The notes: generated by a model not told the origin, from the letters alone. Counted from the stretch's first letter, positions 1 through 15,159 are shown. The stretch is DNA of 64,000 nt from Paraconiothyrium sp. Pb-2020 (GCA_022419385.1 JAJUBI010000003.1:2666001-2730000), one strand, 5' to 3'. Translations and numbers: made by a program.

Positions 1-958
1 ATTCTTATATACTATAGATTAAATATGCTTTCTTCTAAAAGTATTATTATTAGAGATTATTTTATTTTTTCTATTATAGGGTTTATTCCCCCTTAGACTA
101 GGCTTTATCCCCTATAATTATATCTCTATTTTAGTCTTATCTATTTTTCTAATAGGTCTTCTTTAAGTTTATCTTCTATTTTATAATTGGCTTCCCTAGT
201 TCTTTTTTCTCTAGGTGTTATTTATATAGGCGTTAGTTTACTTTAACTAATAACTTAATTAGGTCTTTAAAACTCTTAGCCTTTCTATAGTATACCAGCT
301 TATTCTTTACAGTCTTCTTAAGTCTATTATAGAAGGCTACTTATAGTAGGGTATTATTTTATATAATTTAAGCTTACAGCTTATAGAATTTAGCTATATA
401 CTTACTAGTTAAACTTTTCTACTTAAGTTACTAAATTAATCTTTCTGCTTATTATTCTTTATTTATATTACTAAATATAACCTTAATTTATTTCTTAAAT
501 TTTTTTTATAACTTAAAGACCTTAGTAGTTTCTTCTTTCTATTTATTAGGTTAGGTTTTATATATTAGGAAGTTGTCTATTAAGGGTCTTATCTATTAGG
601 CCGCTTTACCCTTTATATATAATCTAGTAGCTAGTATCTTAGCGTAGTTATTACTAAAGGTGTTAGAATTATATTAATAGTATAGATCTATATTAGTAAG
701 AAAGGTCTTAAGGTCCACCTTTTCTCTATTATATAGCTTAGGTACTTTAAACTGTATTTTAGCCAGTATAATTATTAGGGCTAGAGGTAATATTATTACC
801 TCTACTATAGCCTAGAGTTCCTATATCTCTACTGCCTAAGCAGCTAATAGTACTACTAAATTAGTTACTAGCCTAGAAGCTATACTTTCTATTAGGGCTC
901 TTAACCTAATTAAGCTTAAGAGTGTTGCTATAATATCTTAAATATTAGATAGTTAAAG
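1..958 (-). mobile_element. Ty3/gypsy element, left-truncated: RIP-degraded gag region
   Basis: On the minus strand, about positions 330-540 translate, through TAA and TAG read as former Gln codons, into a gag-like pattern: FKKQ-KVIF, then NKEQQAERLI, LKQKS, SKYIAKFYKL and further on a FYNRLK-like stretch. This matches the retrotransposon Gag capsid family (PF03732-like: F...L...F, A...L..L.Q, S...Y...F..L). The region ends at the LTR at 959-1453, which would be its 5' LTR. The body (protease, RT, integrase) would lie to the left, outside the window. The flank next to the LTR reads ttaaag, as in the complete element at 15-22 kb. Non-functional. Confidence 0.6.
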
Positions 959-1453
959 TATTATAAGGGGGGTTCTATATACCTAATTCTAGGTCGGCCT
1001 TATAGGTATTTAGTAATTAAGAGTAGATAGATAATATAGAGTACTAGAATATTCTAACCTTGCTCTAGAAGGTAAGGTAATAATTATATAAGAAGACTAA
1101 TAAATCTTATATAGAAGATATACTTTAATTTTAACTATAGAAGTTAACTATAAAGAATAGGAAATACTTAGAGAACTATTCTAACTATATACTATTCTTT
1201 ATTATTTTTATAATCCCTTACTTTACTATACTCTAGAAAATTATATCTTCTTAGTAGAAGTATCTTAAGTAATTCTACTAAGCTTACTTACTTCTAGAAT
1301 TCTACCCTCTTAGTAGAAGCCTAGTTATATAGCGTCTTACCTAATTAGCCCTACTAACTAGCGTCTGTTCTCTAGTTAGTAATAAAGATGTTGCTAATAT
1401 CCTATATATAATTATTCCCCTTTACTAGGTTTTAATCTATTATAATTGTAATA
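959..1453 (-). repeat. LTR, family B (copy 1)
   Basis: About 495 bp, closely related in direct orientation to 23,932-24,421, with differences mostly C/T or G/A. The ends read tattataagg and gtaata, compatible with original TGTTA...TAACA termini after RIP. With gag on the minus strand to its left, it is best read as the 5' LTR of the truncated element. The 5-bp flanks (taaag and gttag) do not match, so it is not a solo LTR. Confidence 0.7.
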
Positions 1454-4400
1454 GTTAGCGTATATGGCTAGAGTTACTATAGGTAGGCTATTATTCTACT
1501 AGTATTTCTAGATAATATTCTATACTAGTACTATAATCTCTAGAAAGAGTGCCTATACTATATATATAATAGTATTCTTAGTATTTACTTCTACCTTTAA
1601 GCGCTCTACTTAGGCTGCTAAAAAGCTCTAGATCTTATAAATATCTTTATTTATATTAAGATATCTCTTATATTATTTTATATTATATTAGTCTAATAAC
1701 TTCTTTAGTGTCTTTTTAAAACTTTTCTTATAGTATACTAGACTCTCTATATTAGTATTTAGCTTACCTACTACTTTTTTATATTTCTAGACTATACCTT
1801 CTAGTACAGTTACTGTCTAGAAGGCTTACTACTACTTAATACTTTTCTAACTCTAAAGTATAGTAGTTATATAGTTAGCCTACTTTCTTCTAGTTATTTT
1901 CTAGCTCTTAAGTACCTAAGCTGCGTATAAGGCCTACTCTCTCTTAATACTCTTCTACTCTTAGAGTATAATAGTAGTCTATATAGCCTAACCTTTAAGC
2001 AATGCTTTAGGTATAGGCCTAAAATCTTATATACTATAATACTTAGTATTCTTTCTTACTCTAAGGTACTTAATATAGCATAGATTATTAATCTTTTCTA
2101 GTGTCTTGTTTAGAAAGCACTTTATAGTAGATAGTAGATAAAATAGTTTATAAACCTACTAGTTCTTTTTACTATTAAATGCCAGGCCGTGGGCAGAGGT
2201 ATTATAATAGGTAATAGAAGAAGGTAACTTAGAGGGTTAGAGGAAAGAGAAGAGAAAAGAGCCTCTATAGTAACCTAGTAAGGTAACTCTAGAATTATTA
2301 GTATAGTTAATAAGTAGTTAACGTGCGCTACTACCTACTAATATCTACTACTAGTTAAGTTTATCTTATAATGCCATGTTTATTATAGGTAGTATTATAA
2401 AATAAAGGTTAACAGTTTCTTAATAATTAAAACGTGGCGGTGCTAAGACATAATAAGAAATAAGTAGGGGAAGTAAAGGAAAAAGAAATAATAGAGAAAA
2501 TATAGAGGTGGTATTAATATATAAGAACCTATATATGGCCTTCTATATTAACTATTAAAGAATACATAGTAAGATCTTAGTTAATATATAGAGTAATCTA
2601 TAGTCTACTCTACTTATAAATACTCTCTCTTTCTCTAGGCTTACTTTAAATACAGATTACTACTGTAAACTCCCTACTATTATTAGTATAGAAGGCCTTT
2701 TAAGTACTATATAGAGTAACTTTTAGTCTATACTAGTTTAGAGGCCTCTATTAGTAAAGGGAGAAGAATACAATATTACCGGTAGCCTAGATAGTAAATT
2801 AATACCTATATAGTATAAGTAAGAGGTTATCTATAAGTTAGGGGCCTTTTAAGTAGAAGCTTATAAATTTACCTTTTACTACTCTCTAGTACTACTAATA
2901 CAGCCGCTTAAATATCCTTATCTTAGGGACTATAAGATTAAAATTAATTAGAATTTAGATTTTAACTACGAGATTATAAGAGCCCTCTACTAGGGTAAGT
3001 ATTTACTAGTTAGCTAGAGTAATAAGCCTAGTAGGAGATTCTTTACTTTACTAGTTAGTAGATATACCTTACTTATCTCTAGTAATAGTAAAGTAAATAC
3101 TCTAAGTATATATCTACTTCTACTAAAGCTTAACCTACTATTATACTTTCCTATAAGAGTAAAGACGCCTAGGTAGGCTTAACTTAGTAAGCCCTATAAC
3201 TAGAGCTATAGTATTATACTATAGTAGTGCTTAAAGTTTAACTATTAGTTACTTTATCTAATACTAGAGGGTAAGATATAATTCTAAGCTTAGTATATTA
3301 GGCTGTATAATACCTATAGAAGATAGAATATACTCTTAGCCTAAATAAGAGTAAGATAAGGAGAGGTGTTTATTTACTAAGTATAATATCTTATAGGTTA
3401 TTAATACTGCTATATAAGCCACTGCTAAGGCGTATTAGAAGTAGATTAAAAACCTAGAATAAGTAGAACCTTTATTCTAACTTTACTCTCTACTAACTTA
3501 TATAGAAGCTTACTAAAGCTTACTTAACTAAAATTATATTAAGGGGCGGTATATAAATATAGGTAAGGTAAAAATAGTAACTTCTTCTAAGTACTGCCCT
3601 ATTATTTCTAATTATTAATATAGAGGTAAACTAGATTAAAAAGTATTAGCTATAGCTTACCTTTAGCCCTAAGCATATAATTAAGGATATATATACTAAG
3701 TAGGGTAAGCTAGTTAAAGGTGCCACTATAGAAAGATATACTATATTAATAGGTATTAGGGGAATAGAGTTTAGTAAGACAGAGATATTAATAGAATAGC
3801 CTTTACTAGGGGATAATAAAGATTAAAGGCGTCTCCCCTACTTAATAAACACTAGGCTAGCCAGTAAGGGTATTATACTATAGACTATTAATTAGCTACT
3901 CTAGAGCAGCTATAAGGTTTATATACTTCTAATATAAGTTATAGTATATAATAGTATGTTGCAGACCCTTAATAGCCAGGTAATAAATATTTTTAATAGA
4001 TAATTTCTATACTTTTTATAATTCTCTAGCCTAAAGTTATACAGCAACCAACCCAACTATATTATAATAGTAGATAAAGGGGATCTAGAGGCACTCTTAG
4101 ACCTAGTCTAGAAGGTAAAAAAGTAGAAGAATACTATAGTAGAATATTTTAAAGGTAACTAGACTTTATTCTATAGCTATCTAATTATTAAGGTCTTAAC
4201 TGCCTAGGCGGATTATCTATATATTAAGATATAGTTCTTTAATATAGTAGAAAATAAGGCCCTTACCGCCTCTACTAATAATAAGAGATAAGATATAGTT
4301 AATATTAATAGCTTCTAGCCTAAGTTTAGTAGGGTACTTACGCAATTCTACTCTTTAAATATTTTAAAAAAGTTAGAAGACTACTCTATATTTAAGAGTG

Positions 4401-7400
4401 TAGTTACTATACTAAAAAGTTATCTATATATAAGTCTTCTTTCTATAGACTATTTAAGCTACTAATAGTTCTATACTAAAGAGTATTAAAGCTCTTAGCT
4501 ATAGTACTCTAGAGGAAGGGTCCTATCTCTATAGTTATATTAGGGACGATAGCCGACAAAGCAGAGTAGAATAAAAGATTAAAGTTAATACTTAAGTTTT
4601 TAAAAGAGGTAGGTCTTATTATAGTAATAATATATATATACTAATTATAACCTAGCTGGCATCTTTAAGACTAGACTTTTATACTAGTAGTAGTAGCTAT
4701 AGTAAGTATGGCTGTACTAGCTATAGTAAGGTTAGGTATAGTATATAAAGTTATATAGGTTATATAATAACCTAGCTTACAGCGCACATAGGGTCCTATA
4801 AGCTAAAATATAAAACTTAACTTTAAAATTATAGCAAAATTATAAGGCTATATTTATAATGGCTCTATTTATATTAACTCTTCTTATAGTAAAGCGGGGT
4901 TAATTAGAAAGTATATAAATAGGTTCTATTAGCCAATTATTAATCCTCTAAAATATAAGGTTATAAAGACGGGCCCTCTTCTATACTAGAGATAAATAAG
5001 ATAGACTTCTTATAAGCCTATTTAGTTTAAAATATAAAAAATTCTATACCTATAGCTTATTAGACTAAGCTACCATTACTAGAGTATAACCCTTACTAGC
5101 TATAACCTATATAAAGATATCTATAAGTAGAGACAGCATTGTATATAGTTAGTAGAGACTAGAAAAGAGAAAGTTACTAGCTAGATACTCTTCTAAAGGC
5201 TAGAAATTCTGTATTAAGGCCTATAGTAGATAATATATTATATAGTTTATACTACTCTACACTACTATATAGTTAATACTAATACTTATAAGGTAGTTAA
5301 ATATATTTTAGTATATCTATACTATAACAGTCTCTTTAGCACCCTTACTATATTTATATATTTTATTTAGTAAAATTTAATTCTAAATATAAACTAGACT
5401 GCCTAGCAACGTTTTCTGCGTAAGGTAGATATATTTTAAGCTAATATTAACCTACTTCTTAATCTTTAAGTAGAATTTCTTTTTAGGGAGAATAGAGTTA
5501 TTTATGGCGTAAAGAATATAGAGATATTTATAGTAGAGCTCCTTTCTAACAGCACTACTAACTATAGCTATTTAATTACTACCCTTATTAATCCACGCTT
5601 AGGAATTAGAGAAATAGACAAGATAGAAGAATATATATAATAGAATTAGTAGTAAGTTGCACTACTTTGCATTCTTATTAGCTATAATTATAAAGTAAAT
5701 AATATTATTGTAATATACAGCTAATAGGTCTAGTATTAGTAATTATAGGTAAAGAAGCTATACTAGCCTTAGATCTTATATAAGCTCTTAGATATTTTCG
5801 GCTAGAGGCAGTAGCTACTAGGGCTTAATACTTTTTAGGTAAGCCTAAAAGTAATCTATATTAGACTTTTTTTTTTTCTATATTATCTTCTTTACTATCT
5901 ATTTTTTTATAGTGTAAATCTGCCTTACAAGCTTACTAATCCCCTTAAATACTAGTAGGTAAGCTCTAAATATATTTACTTCTACTATAGCTAATACCTA
6001 TATAGTATTCTATTATATCTTAGTATATTTTCTAAGCTATTTAATAAGCTTACCTATTTATTAGTGCTTATAAGAAGCCTTCTAAGGTTATACTAAAAGT
6101 AGAAAGTACTATTATAAGGTTTAATATAGAAAAGCCCTAAGTTAGTAAGTACTAAAGTAGAGTGTACTACTAGTATAAAGAAGTAGATAGTACTATTAAA
6201 AGTCTACTTAGTTTATAGTAGAAAAGTTATTAGGCTAGCAGCTAATAGTACTATATCTATATTTATATTATATTCTAGAGGTACTAGAGTTAAGGTATAA
6301 GCAGTACTACTGTTCTACTTAGCTAGTATTTTATTTAGAGTAATATAATATATATAGGGCGTAGGGGCTATAATGCGTAAAAGTTTAGGGCTTATTAGAA
6401 TATCTAATATAAAAGAACTATCTATTATTATAAAGAGTAAGTAAATCTAGAGTAGTGCGTAAGCCTAGTTTAGAGGGCTAAAAAGGTGGCATAGGGAGCT
6501 TATTATATATTTAAGCATTAATAAGATATTCTTAAAGTAAAGAGAGTATAGGGCTTTCTAACCTAGTTTACTTATAGTTGTAATATCTAGGCTTAATAGA
6601 AAGTGGTAGTAAAGCTACCTCTTTAGACTATTTATACTACTATTTTTAAATATAGGTACTAGAGGTTTAAGTTTTACCTAAGATATTATAATTTGCTATT
6701 AGGTAATACCTAAATAAGAGAACACTACTAGTATTAGCCATTCTTATAATAACTAGGTACTATAAGACGGGACGTTTGCTTACTAGTATAGGTAAGGTAA
6801 AGTAAAAACTAATATAATTATTAGCTTTTATAATAGTAGCTATTTGTCTACTATATATAAAATATATAGTATTATAGTAAAACAACTATATTATACTATC
6901 TAAGAGTTAATTAAGAGTATAGTATACTTTTCTAGCTTAAATACTACACGTAAGTTATATAAGTTCTAGAGAATCTATATTTAGTAGTTAGTTATAGAGA
7001 GTAAAAAGTAAAGTAAAATATTTTTAAAGAACTTTTGCTCTATAGTTATATATAAGAAGTATTAGTAATTAAGAGCTATAAAATTTATATTTACTATACC
7101 TAATATAGCTATCTTACTAGCCATATCTAATATTAAACTATAACTTAGATCTATATTAAAGCTCTAGTAATAAAAAATCTATAAGTTAGTTACAAGAAAT
7201 ATAATAAAGAAATAATAAATAAGCTAATAATAATAAAAAGTCTATAAGATATCTATAATAAAGGCCCGGCAAGATTCTAAGACTAATTAAATAAAAAGGT
7301 AAGAACTAAATAAAAGAGTAATTAAAGTAATCTAGTTTATACTTTATAGCTTATAGTTACTTATTTTATAATTAGAATTATTCTAGAGTTAAATCTATAT

Positions 7401-10400
7401 ATTCTAGTACTGCAATTTCTATTGCAATTCCTACTACAATTTCTACTATAATTTCTACTTTAATTCCTACTTTAGCTTCTACTTTAATTCTTACTTTAAC
7501 TTCTACTAGAATTTCTACTATAACTCTTACTACAGCTTCTACTAAAATTTCTACTATAACTCTTACTATAGCTTCTACTAAAACTTCTATTATAACTCTT
7601 ACTATAACTTCTACTATAACTTTTACTATAACTTTTACTATAACTACTTCTAGTCTTTAGGTATTTAATTCTAGGTATTATAAACTAGAGTGCTCTTAAA
7701 AGTAAAATTAGAATATACTAGTATCTTCTTATAAGACTTACTAATATAGGTCTTTATTAGATATAACTGTGCACCTACTACTATATATACTAAAGTATAG
7801 GTCTATTCTACCTTAACTATAAGCTTTTCTTATTAACTTTAGTACTTACTTATAAATCTATTTTATATACTTCTCTAGTATCTACTTTAGTATTTATATA
7901 GGCTATTACTAGCTTAAGCTGTTACTTTAGGCTTATTAATATTTATTAGTTCTAAATACTTAGCTAGAAATATTAGTATATTATTCCTTATATCTCGTTT
8001 TACATGCTTAGTAAAAGAAGTTTATAAGGTAGTAATAGGGCACTTTCTCTCTAGGACTAGCTTAGTAGTACAGCTATTATATAGTAAGAGACCTTTAAGC
8101 CTATAAAAGCTAGTATTAATCTAGCTAGAGTCTATAGCTATTACTAGTATAGAAAGTACCTTAATAGCCATATCTACTAGTATATATCTATAGCGCGCTT
8201 ATTTATATCGCATTTAAAATACTAAGGGGGAATTATCTACTAGGTAATAGTATATAGAGTAGTTCTAGAGCTTCTTCTTAAATTTATAAAGTAATTAACT
8301 CTTTCTTAGTACTAGTAGCTAAGTTAGGGGAAGTTCTAAATCTTAATAAAGCTAGATAGTATAGTTAACTATAGTACTTATATTCTTCTTATCTATTACT
8401 TACTTTGCCTTAGCATTAAAGAACTTAGTAAGTAGGTAGAATAGACTTTTTTATATCTCTTAAATATATTTCTAAGCTTCCCTTTAGCTAGTGTAATATT
8501 ATTTATAATAGATAAGTTATAGTATATCTATTCTAGCTTCGTATATTGCTTACTAGCCGCCTTTATTACCCTTAATACCTCTAGTAGCTATAACGCTAGT
8601 AGCTCCTTACTAGCCCTATATAGTTTCTGGCTAATATTCTTAAGGTACTTTACCTTACTAGTAAGCGTATTAATAGCTGCCTACTTAATTAGAAGTGCCT
8701 CTAGAATATATATTTTAATTTCTTTTATATATATAAGCTCTATATTATCTTCCTTTTTTTACCTAACTTTTATATTTAGTTCTCTTTACTTTAAGCAGCT
8801 TATTAAGCGTAAGGTATTTTTTATAGGCTAAGTATAGAAGCTTAGAGATATTCTACTAGCTATTACTATTAGGTTAGTATATATACCTAAGAAGAGAAGA
8901 TTTATACTTACCTAATTTTCTAGTTTAACTTACCTAGGGTGCGGAAGCTTAGGTTCTTATGGCTAGCTAGAATAAATTAAGTCTTTAGCTTTTAACACTA
9001 AGTAGCTCTAGCCATATTATTAGGCTTAAATAAGGCTAACTACCCTAGGGACTACTATATACTAGTAGTTAATTCTTTATATAATATTTAGCTATAATAA
9101 TATATAGGTATAAGTATTATTGCTTCTCTAAATAGCAGCTTATAAGCCAGCTTATTAAATATATATTCTATATACTAGATTTACTTAGGTTAATCTAAAA
9201 GGTTGTCTTTGCTCTCCATATCTAGCCAAGCAATATTATTAGAATTAAGTATTTATCTAATCTAAGCGCCTATTAAGACTAAAGTATTATATTATAGCCT
9301 TATCTATATTACTATATATATGCGTCTTATTAATAGGCAGGCCCCTTTTAACTATTAATAGGTTACTAAATCTCTAACCTCTAGAGACTGTGCGCTATAA
9401 AGTATATAGATTCTAGCTATTAAGAGTATATTACTAGTGGTATAATAGGTGCACTTTAAACTCAAAAGTCTAGACTATACTATAATAAACTTCTCTCTTA
9501 TTCTATAATAAGTTTTTTAAGCTAGTTAGTCTCTAGTAATATTATAATAATATATATATAATTTTTCTAGAAACTCTTATTACTTCTTTAACTTATATAC
9601 TTATATCTCTTTATATAGTATTATAACTATACTGCTGGCTTTAATTTAGTAAATAATAGCAAGAGGCTTATAGTATCTACTATAGTAAAGTTAACTATTT
9701 ATATTAAGGTAAACAAACTCTATAATATATAGCTACTATTAAGATTAGAAGGTAGACAGTATATAGGGGTATATTAGTAAATAGCCTATAGTATATGTAT
9801 AGGCGGCTGTTATATAGGCCTAGGCGTATACTATCTATTCTAAAGCTTTAAATAGCTTAGAAGCTAGTTAGGAGTATCTAAACTATAGATTAGATATTAT
9901 AACTCTAGAGACTTATAAATTTAAATTTTAGGGTCTTACCTTTTAAGTTAGTATATATATAGTTGTTGTTTAATTTATATAAGCCCTAACTTAGTAATAC
10001 CCTCTCTATATATAGGTCTAAGGCAAGAACTTTAAGAATAACTTTACCTAGAATAATATAAAGTAAGTGGGGCAGTTACTTAGAATAATTCTAACTAAAA
10101 ACTACATAACTAGCCTTATATCTTAATATATAGGCTATAATATTTAGAAGTATACCTATTCTTAATATAGTGCTTAAATTACTTCTTAGATATATAAATA
10201 GATCTTTTAAGGTTTCTTATCTTTATTTCTTATAGTATAATTACTCTAACAGCTCTAGTATAATAGACTAGTAAGTATAATTAAATATAGGTTCCTCTAC
10301 TTACTTACACTCTTAGAATTATCTAGGGCCTAATTAGCCTATAAAAGCTGCCTAGTTAATATCTTAATATATTACTAGTATAAAGCTTCTTACAACCTCT

Positions 10401-13400
10401 TATAATAGTAAATTATAGTTTATAGAGTTTACTGCTAAGATAGCTCTACTAGAAGAATACATTATAATACTCTAGAAAGCTAGAGACTAGGTAAAGGTAG
10501 TAGAGGTAGTAGAATATAAGAAGTGCCTAAGTATATAGTGTTAACTATTTAAAGCAGAGTTATATATTATTAAGCTTAAATTATAGCTTATAAAGTATAT
10601 AGAAACGTCTATATAATTATCTATTTTAATTAATAATCTTAAATTACAGCTAAGTATAATAATTATACTTCTAGATAGAACCTTCTCTTTACCTATATTT
10701 ATATACACGCGAATAACCGCCTCTTATAATAATACCTCTAACTCTACACTTACACTAGATATAGTAGTACTTAGGAATTAGTTATATTATCTATTAGAAA
10801 TTTTACTAGAAGACTTATTATTTCTATTTAGTTAGTATTTTTTACCTAAAGCTATAAATATAGATATCTTTTATAGTAAGTATAGCACGTTTATAGAGTA
10901 GGCAGTTAACAGCTATATTAATATAGTATATTATAGATATAGTAATAACTAGAAGAGCATGGCAGCAGCTCTACTTAAAGGCTAACTGGGTAACCCTATA
11001 TTACTTAAGAGGTATATTAACTATATATTATATAACTAGAATAGAATAATAGCACTAGTGTGTATTAAGTAGATAAGCAGGACTTTTTATAAAATTAGTA
11101 TAAATATAAGAAGGGATATTAGCGCCAATCTAGAAAGTAAGACTAATAAAATTACTATAAGATATATAGGCAGTATCTATAAAAGTATATTTATACTTAT
11201 AGACTATATTTACTAAGCCAAGAATAAATAAAAGCTATATAGCCACTTATAGTATTAGCTTACCTTCTATAATAAGCCTAGTAGAATACACTTTAGATCT
11301 ATATCTATTATTCTTTTTACTAGCCTATAAAAGTACCTACTATTTAAAGACTATATATATATTAGCCCTTTACTATTCCTCTTATTTATCTAAAACCCCT
11401 ACCTACTAGCAGATCTCGCAGCATCTCTAAAAATTTAAAATAGAAACTATCTAGTAATATATTTATAAAATATACTTAAACTTAGTTAACTATTATAGAT
11501 TCTTTAAGGAATTACTTATTAGAAAGAGTTTAATAAGAGAATGTATATATCTAAGCATAGTTACTATTATAATATATTAATAGCCCACGTGCCTAGAGAG
11601 AAAAGGTATTAATATAGAGAATAAGTAGTACTAGATATACTTAATACTTAGTAGTTAGAGTATAGGTCTTAGAGGGCAAAGTTAATATAGGGGTTAGTTT
11701 ACTTCTAGTTGCCTCTAGTAGAGGTAATAACTTCTAGTATCTACTCTTATTCTAATTATCCTTCTCCTTCCTCTTCCTCTTCTAAACACTTAGAATTATT
11801 AATAGTAGAGTAAGTATATAATACTAATTATTATAACTACTTAATACGCTACTTCTTAGAACTTAGAGTAAAGGCATTAAGTAATACTATCTTATAAGTT
11901 AAGATATAGGTATAGTTAAAAAGGCCAGACCTATAAGTATATAGAGTTATTAATAATAGTTAATAAAGGGCAATAAGTATGCTCTATAATAATTATATAT
12001 CTAATATTATAGATTTCTTAAGCCTGTAGTACTAGTTTGTAGTAATATTTAGAATATAGTATATAAGAAGCTAATAAACTTATAATATATAGTACTAGAA
12101 CTAGAAGATATAATATATAAATAGATACTAGGTATATATCTCTATTAGTAATAAACTTTATTACTATTAGGTTATAACCCCCTAACTTTTCTATTACCCC
12201 TAGTTCTACCTACACTCTTATATCTCTTCTTAGCTATATAGGCTTCTATGGCACCTAGGGTATACTAGGCAGTGTTAAAGAAGGCATTATATAGCCTTTA
12301 GTAATTACTTCTACTTATAAGTAATATAAAGCTTTTCTAGTCTTTCTATTAATAATAGTATAGCTAAAAGTATTCTATACTATCTCTTAAATATAGTTTA
12401 CTTTATACTCTATTATTATATCTAAATTAGAATAGATAAGAGCTAATGCAGTATTACTTATATCTATTACTATATTTAGGTAATTATAAAAGACCTAAGA
12501 ATTATAAATAGAAGAAGTTATAGAATAGGTAAAGTTCTTATAGTATATAATATAAGATAAGGCTATTATTATAGACGTAGTTAGTAATTTTAAGAGATTA
12601 AACTACCTTTATTAAGAGTATATAGGTATAGATAGAGATTAAAGAGGTTAGATATATATAATATACTACTTATAGTAACTATAAGGTAGACTATAATACT
12701 ATATTTAAAAAGGCTAGGCCACGAATATTATATACTATAGTAGTAGTATAAACTTTATATTAGTAATCTATATACTTCTATCTTATATAGGTAGTATATA
12801 AGCTTCTTATAATTAAATACTAACTATTTATATAATATATCTTAAGGGAGTTTATATTTATAAAGACCTATAATAACAGCTGCTAGTCTCTTATAATATA
12901 AGGCCTTAGATACACTCTACCCTCTATAATAGTTTTATACTCTAACTACTAGTGTACTTACAGCTAACTCTTTAATTATAGTAACTACTTTAGTAGGTAT
13001 ATTACTTTAGGCGGCACTTATTTAGACTCTAGATAGAATAGTTATTCTAGTAAGCCTCTATATATTCTACTTCTTTCTAGCCAAATATAGAAGTAGTACC
13101 TAAATTCTAAGTCCCCTATCTAAACTATAACCTTCTCTTATAATATTATTATCTTTTTTATTTCTATATATATAATTATAGTTTTATATTGTATATTTTT
13201 TGTGGTTCCTTATTAAGAGTTGTTAGGGTCGGGTTTAGGGTTTATAGATTAAGGGAGATAATAGGGGTATAAAAGGATAGCTTATACTAGTTATTATATA
13301 CTATATTAGATAATTAGCCAACTACTAATATAATAATGTTTCTATATAGACAGCTCTTATATACTCTAAATATATTCTTATAGAGACTATAGGCTATATA

Positions 13401-15154
13401 TAAGATAGAGCTACTAGTTAATATTATATAGTAAACTAGGTATAGTTATACTAAGAACTTACTATACCTAAAGCCTTCTATAACTATCCCCTATATCTCT
13501 ATACTTCTATGCCGCTAGATTACTATAGAAAAGTTAGATTAGCTACTAAAAGTAGGTCTAGGGATATATTTTAAAGCCTGCCTATTTACTACCCTATACT
13601 ATATTTTATATATAATATACTTAGCCGAGTTTACCAGTATTAATAGGGCTCTTAACTATAAGGTATAGTAGAAAGAATACTAAGATCTCTGCTAACCTAC
13701 TAGAATATACTAGGTACTCTAGATCCCCTTATACTAATTATAAGCTTTATAGATAGGCTCTATACACTTATATAATATATAGCCACTAACTTTTCTAGTA
13801 TATTCTATACTCTTATCCTTTTTAACATTAAGAGCAGCACCTTATACAAACCTAAAAAGTAAAAGTACTATATAACTCTAAAGTAGTACTAGCTTATAGC
13901 CTTTTTTATTTACTTATATACTGCAGACCCTAGATTTATAGAGGTTATACCTAATACCCTAATAGGGAAATAGCTAGTCTCTAGTAGTAGGTAGGTGGCT
14001 ATAAGTCACTTATATAAAGTACTACTAGACTCTTAGGCCTACTACTTTCTAAGTACTTATAATTTACTCTACTATATACTATTAAATTTCTTACTAGTAG
14101 TACTAGTAAATATCTAGGCTTACGCTCTTAATATAAGCTTATACTATATTAATTTATAGACCTAGGCCTACTTCTAGAGTTAAATACTATCTTTACTCTA
14201 CTTAATAGAGTAGCTTATTCCTAGTAAGAATTCTTAGCTAGCTTAGTTTACTACTTATAAGGGGATAGTATAAATCTAGTAGGCTATTTATAATGTCTAC
14301 CTATATAAGATTCTAATACACTTTAACTTTATACTCTACTAACTCTACTTAGCTAACTTTAAGCTTATTACCCCTAGTAGGGAGGTACTAGTTTAGTATA
14401 AGATTAATAATTTAAAGTAAGTCTAGGGAAATTTTAAGGGTATTAGCATTACGCGTAGCAATAGAGGTATATATAGTAAATATACTATATAAGCTTAGTA
14501 TTATTTTACAGCCTTTAAGTAGTACGTACTAAGTAAAAGTAAGTTAAAGGTAGACTTTATCTACTAACCTTAACCTAGATTTAACTACTTACTATATAAG
14601 TTCTAGTTCCCTACTAAAGAAGAGTATATAAAGCTAGGTTAATAGAAGACTTAGTTCTTCTTTCTATCTAAAAAAATACTTCTTAACTATTTCTATATAA
14701 GTATATAGCTTATTAACTCCTTTAAAGATAAAGCTTTCTGCCTATACTAGCTCTATATAGACTCTATAGCTAAGTGGGTAAAAAAGGTATACTATATTAT
14801 TTAGGACACTACTAAGCCTTACTACTCTAGTAACTACCCTCTATATAAGCTGGCGTCCCTAAGTATTAAGAAAATACTAGATATTTAGAGAGGCTAGGTA
14901 CCTATACTAAGGGAGCTTAGTTAGTTCTACTAGTAATTTTTTAATACTATTATATACTAGTGCGTATAGTATATATTAGGTCTTTTTATAGTTCTAGTAA
15001 GAGATTACTAGCTAGGTAACTTTATATACTGCTAATACTGCTAGAGTAGAGAGGAATAGAAGGTATATTTAAAAAAAAAGTAGCCGCCCTATATACTTTA
15101 CTATCTACTAGTATTTACCCTAGTTATGCCTATTTCTATCTTTATATACTATAG
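1454..15154. repeat. Unresolved RIP-degraded sequence
   Basis: Nearly 13.7 kb of AT-rich sequence between the LTR at 959-1453 and the complete gypsy element. No open frame of useful length, no LTR pair and no clear transposase or RT motif could be recognised by eye. Frames interrupted only by TAA/TAG exist, but RIP also removes TGA, so this is weak evidence of former coding. The GC-richest words (for example near 2,185) may be remnants of open frames. The only distinct internal structure seen is the 12-bp repeat at 7,411-7,650. Confidence 0.6.
7411..7650. repeat. 12-bp tandem repeat array
   Basis: About 20 imperfect copies of a 12-bp unit close to ttctactataac, with variants in the last bases (aatt, agct, aact). 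The period is a multiple of three. On the minus strand it reads as about 80 codons without a stop, a degenerate tetrapeptide of the form V-E-[V/I/A]-X. It could be a degraded repeat-encoding ORF of a mobile element or simply a minisatellite. Confidence 0.75.
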
Positions 15155-15159
15155 AGTAG
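15155..15159. repeat. Target-site duplication, left copy (agtag)
   Basis: The five bases agtag lie immediately left of the left LTR and are identical to 22,244-22,248 immediately right of the right LTR. Five base pairs is the usual target duplication of Ty3/gypsy integrases. Confidence 0.85.

Noticed and set aside
10400..15154. Very long plus-strand frames interrupted only by TAA/TAG, seemingly continuing across the gypsy insertion into 22,249 onward
   Set aside because: RIP removes TGA as well as other TG/CA words, so absence of TGA is not evidence of coding, and the translated text shows no recognisable family.
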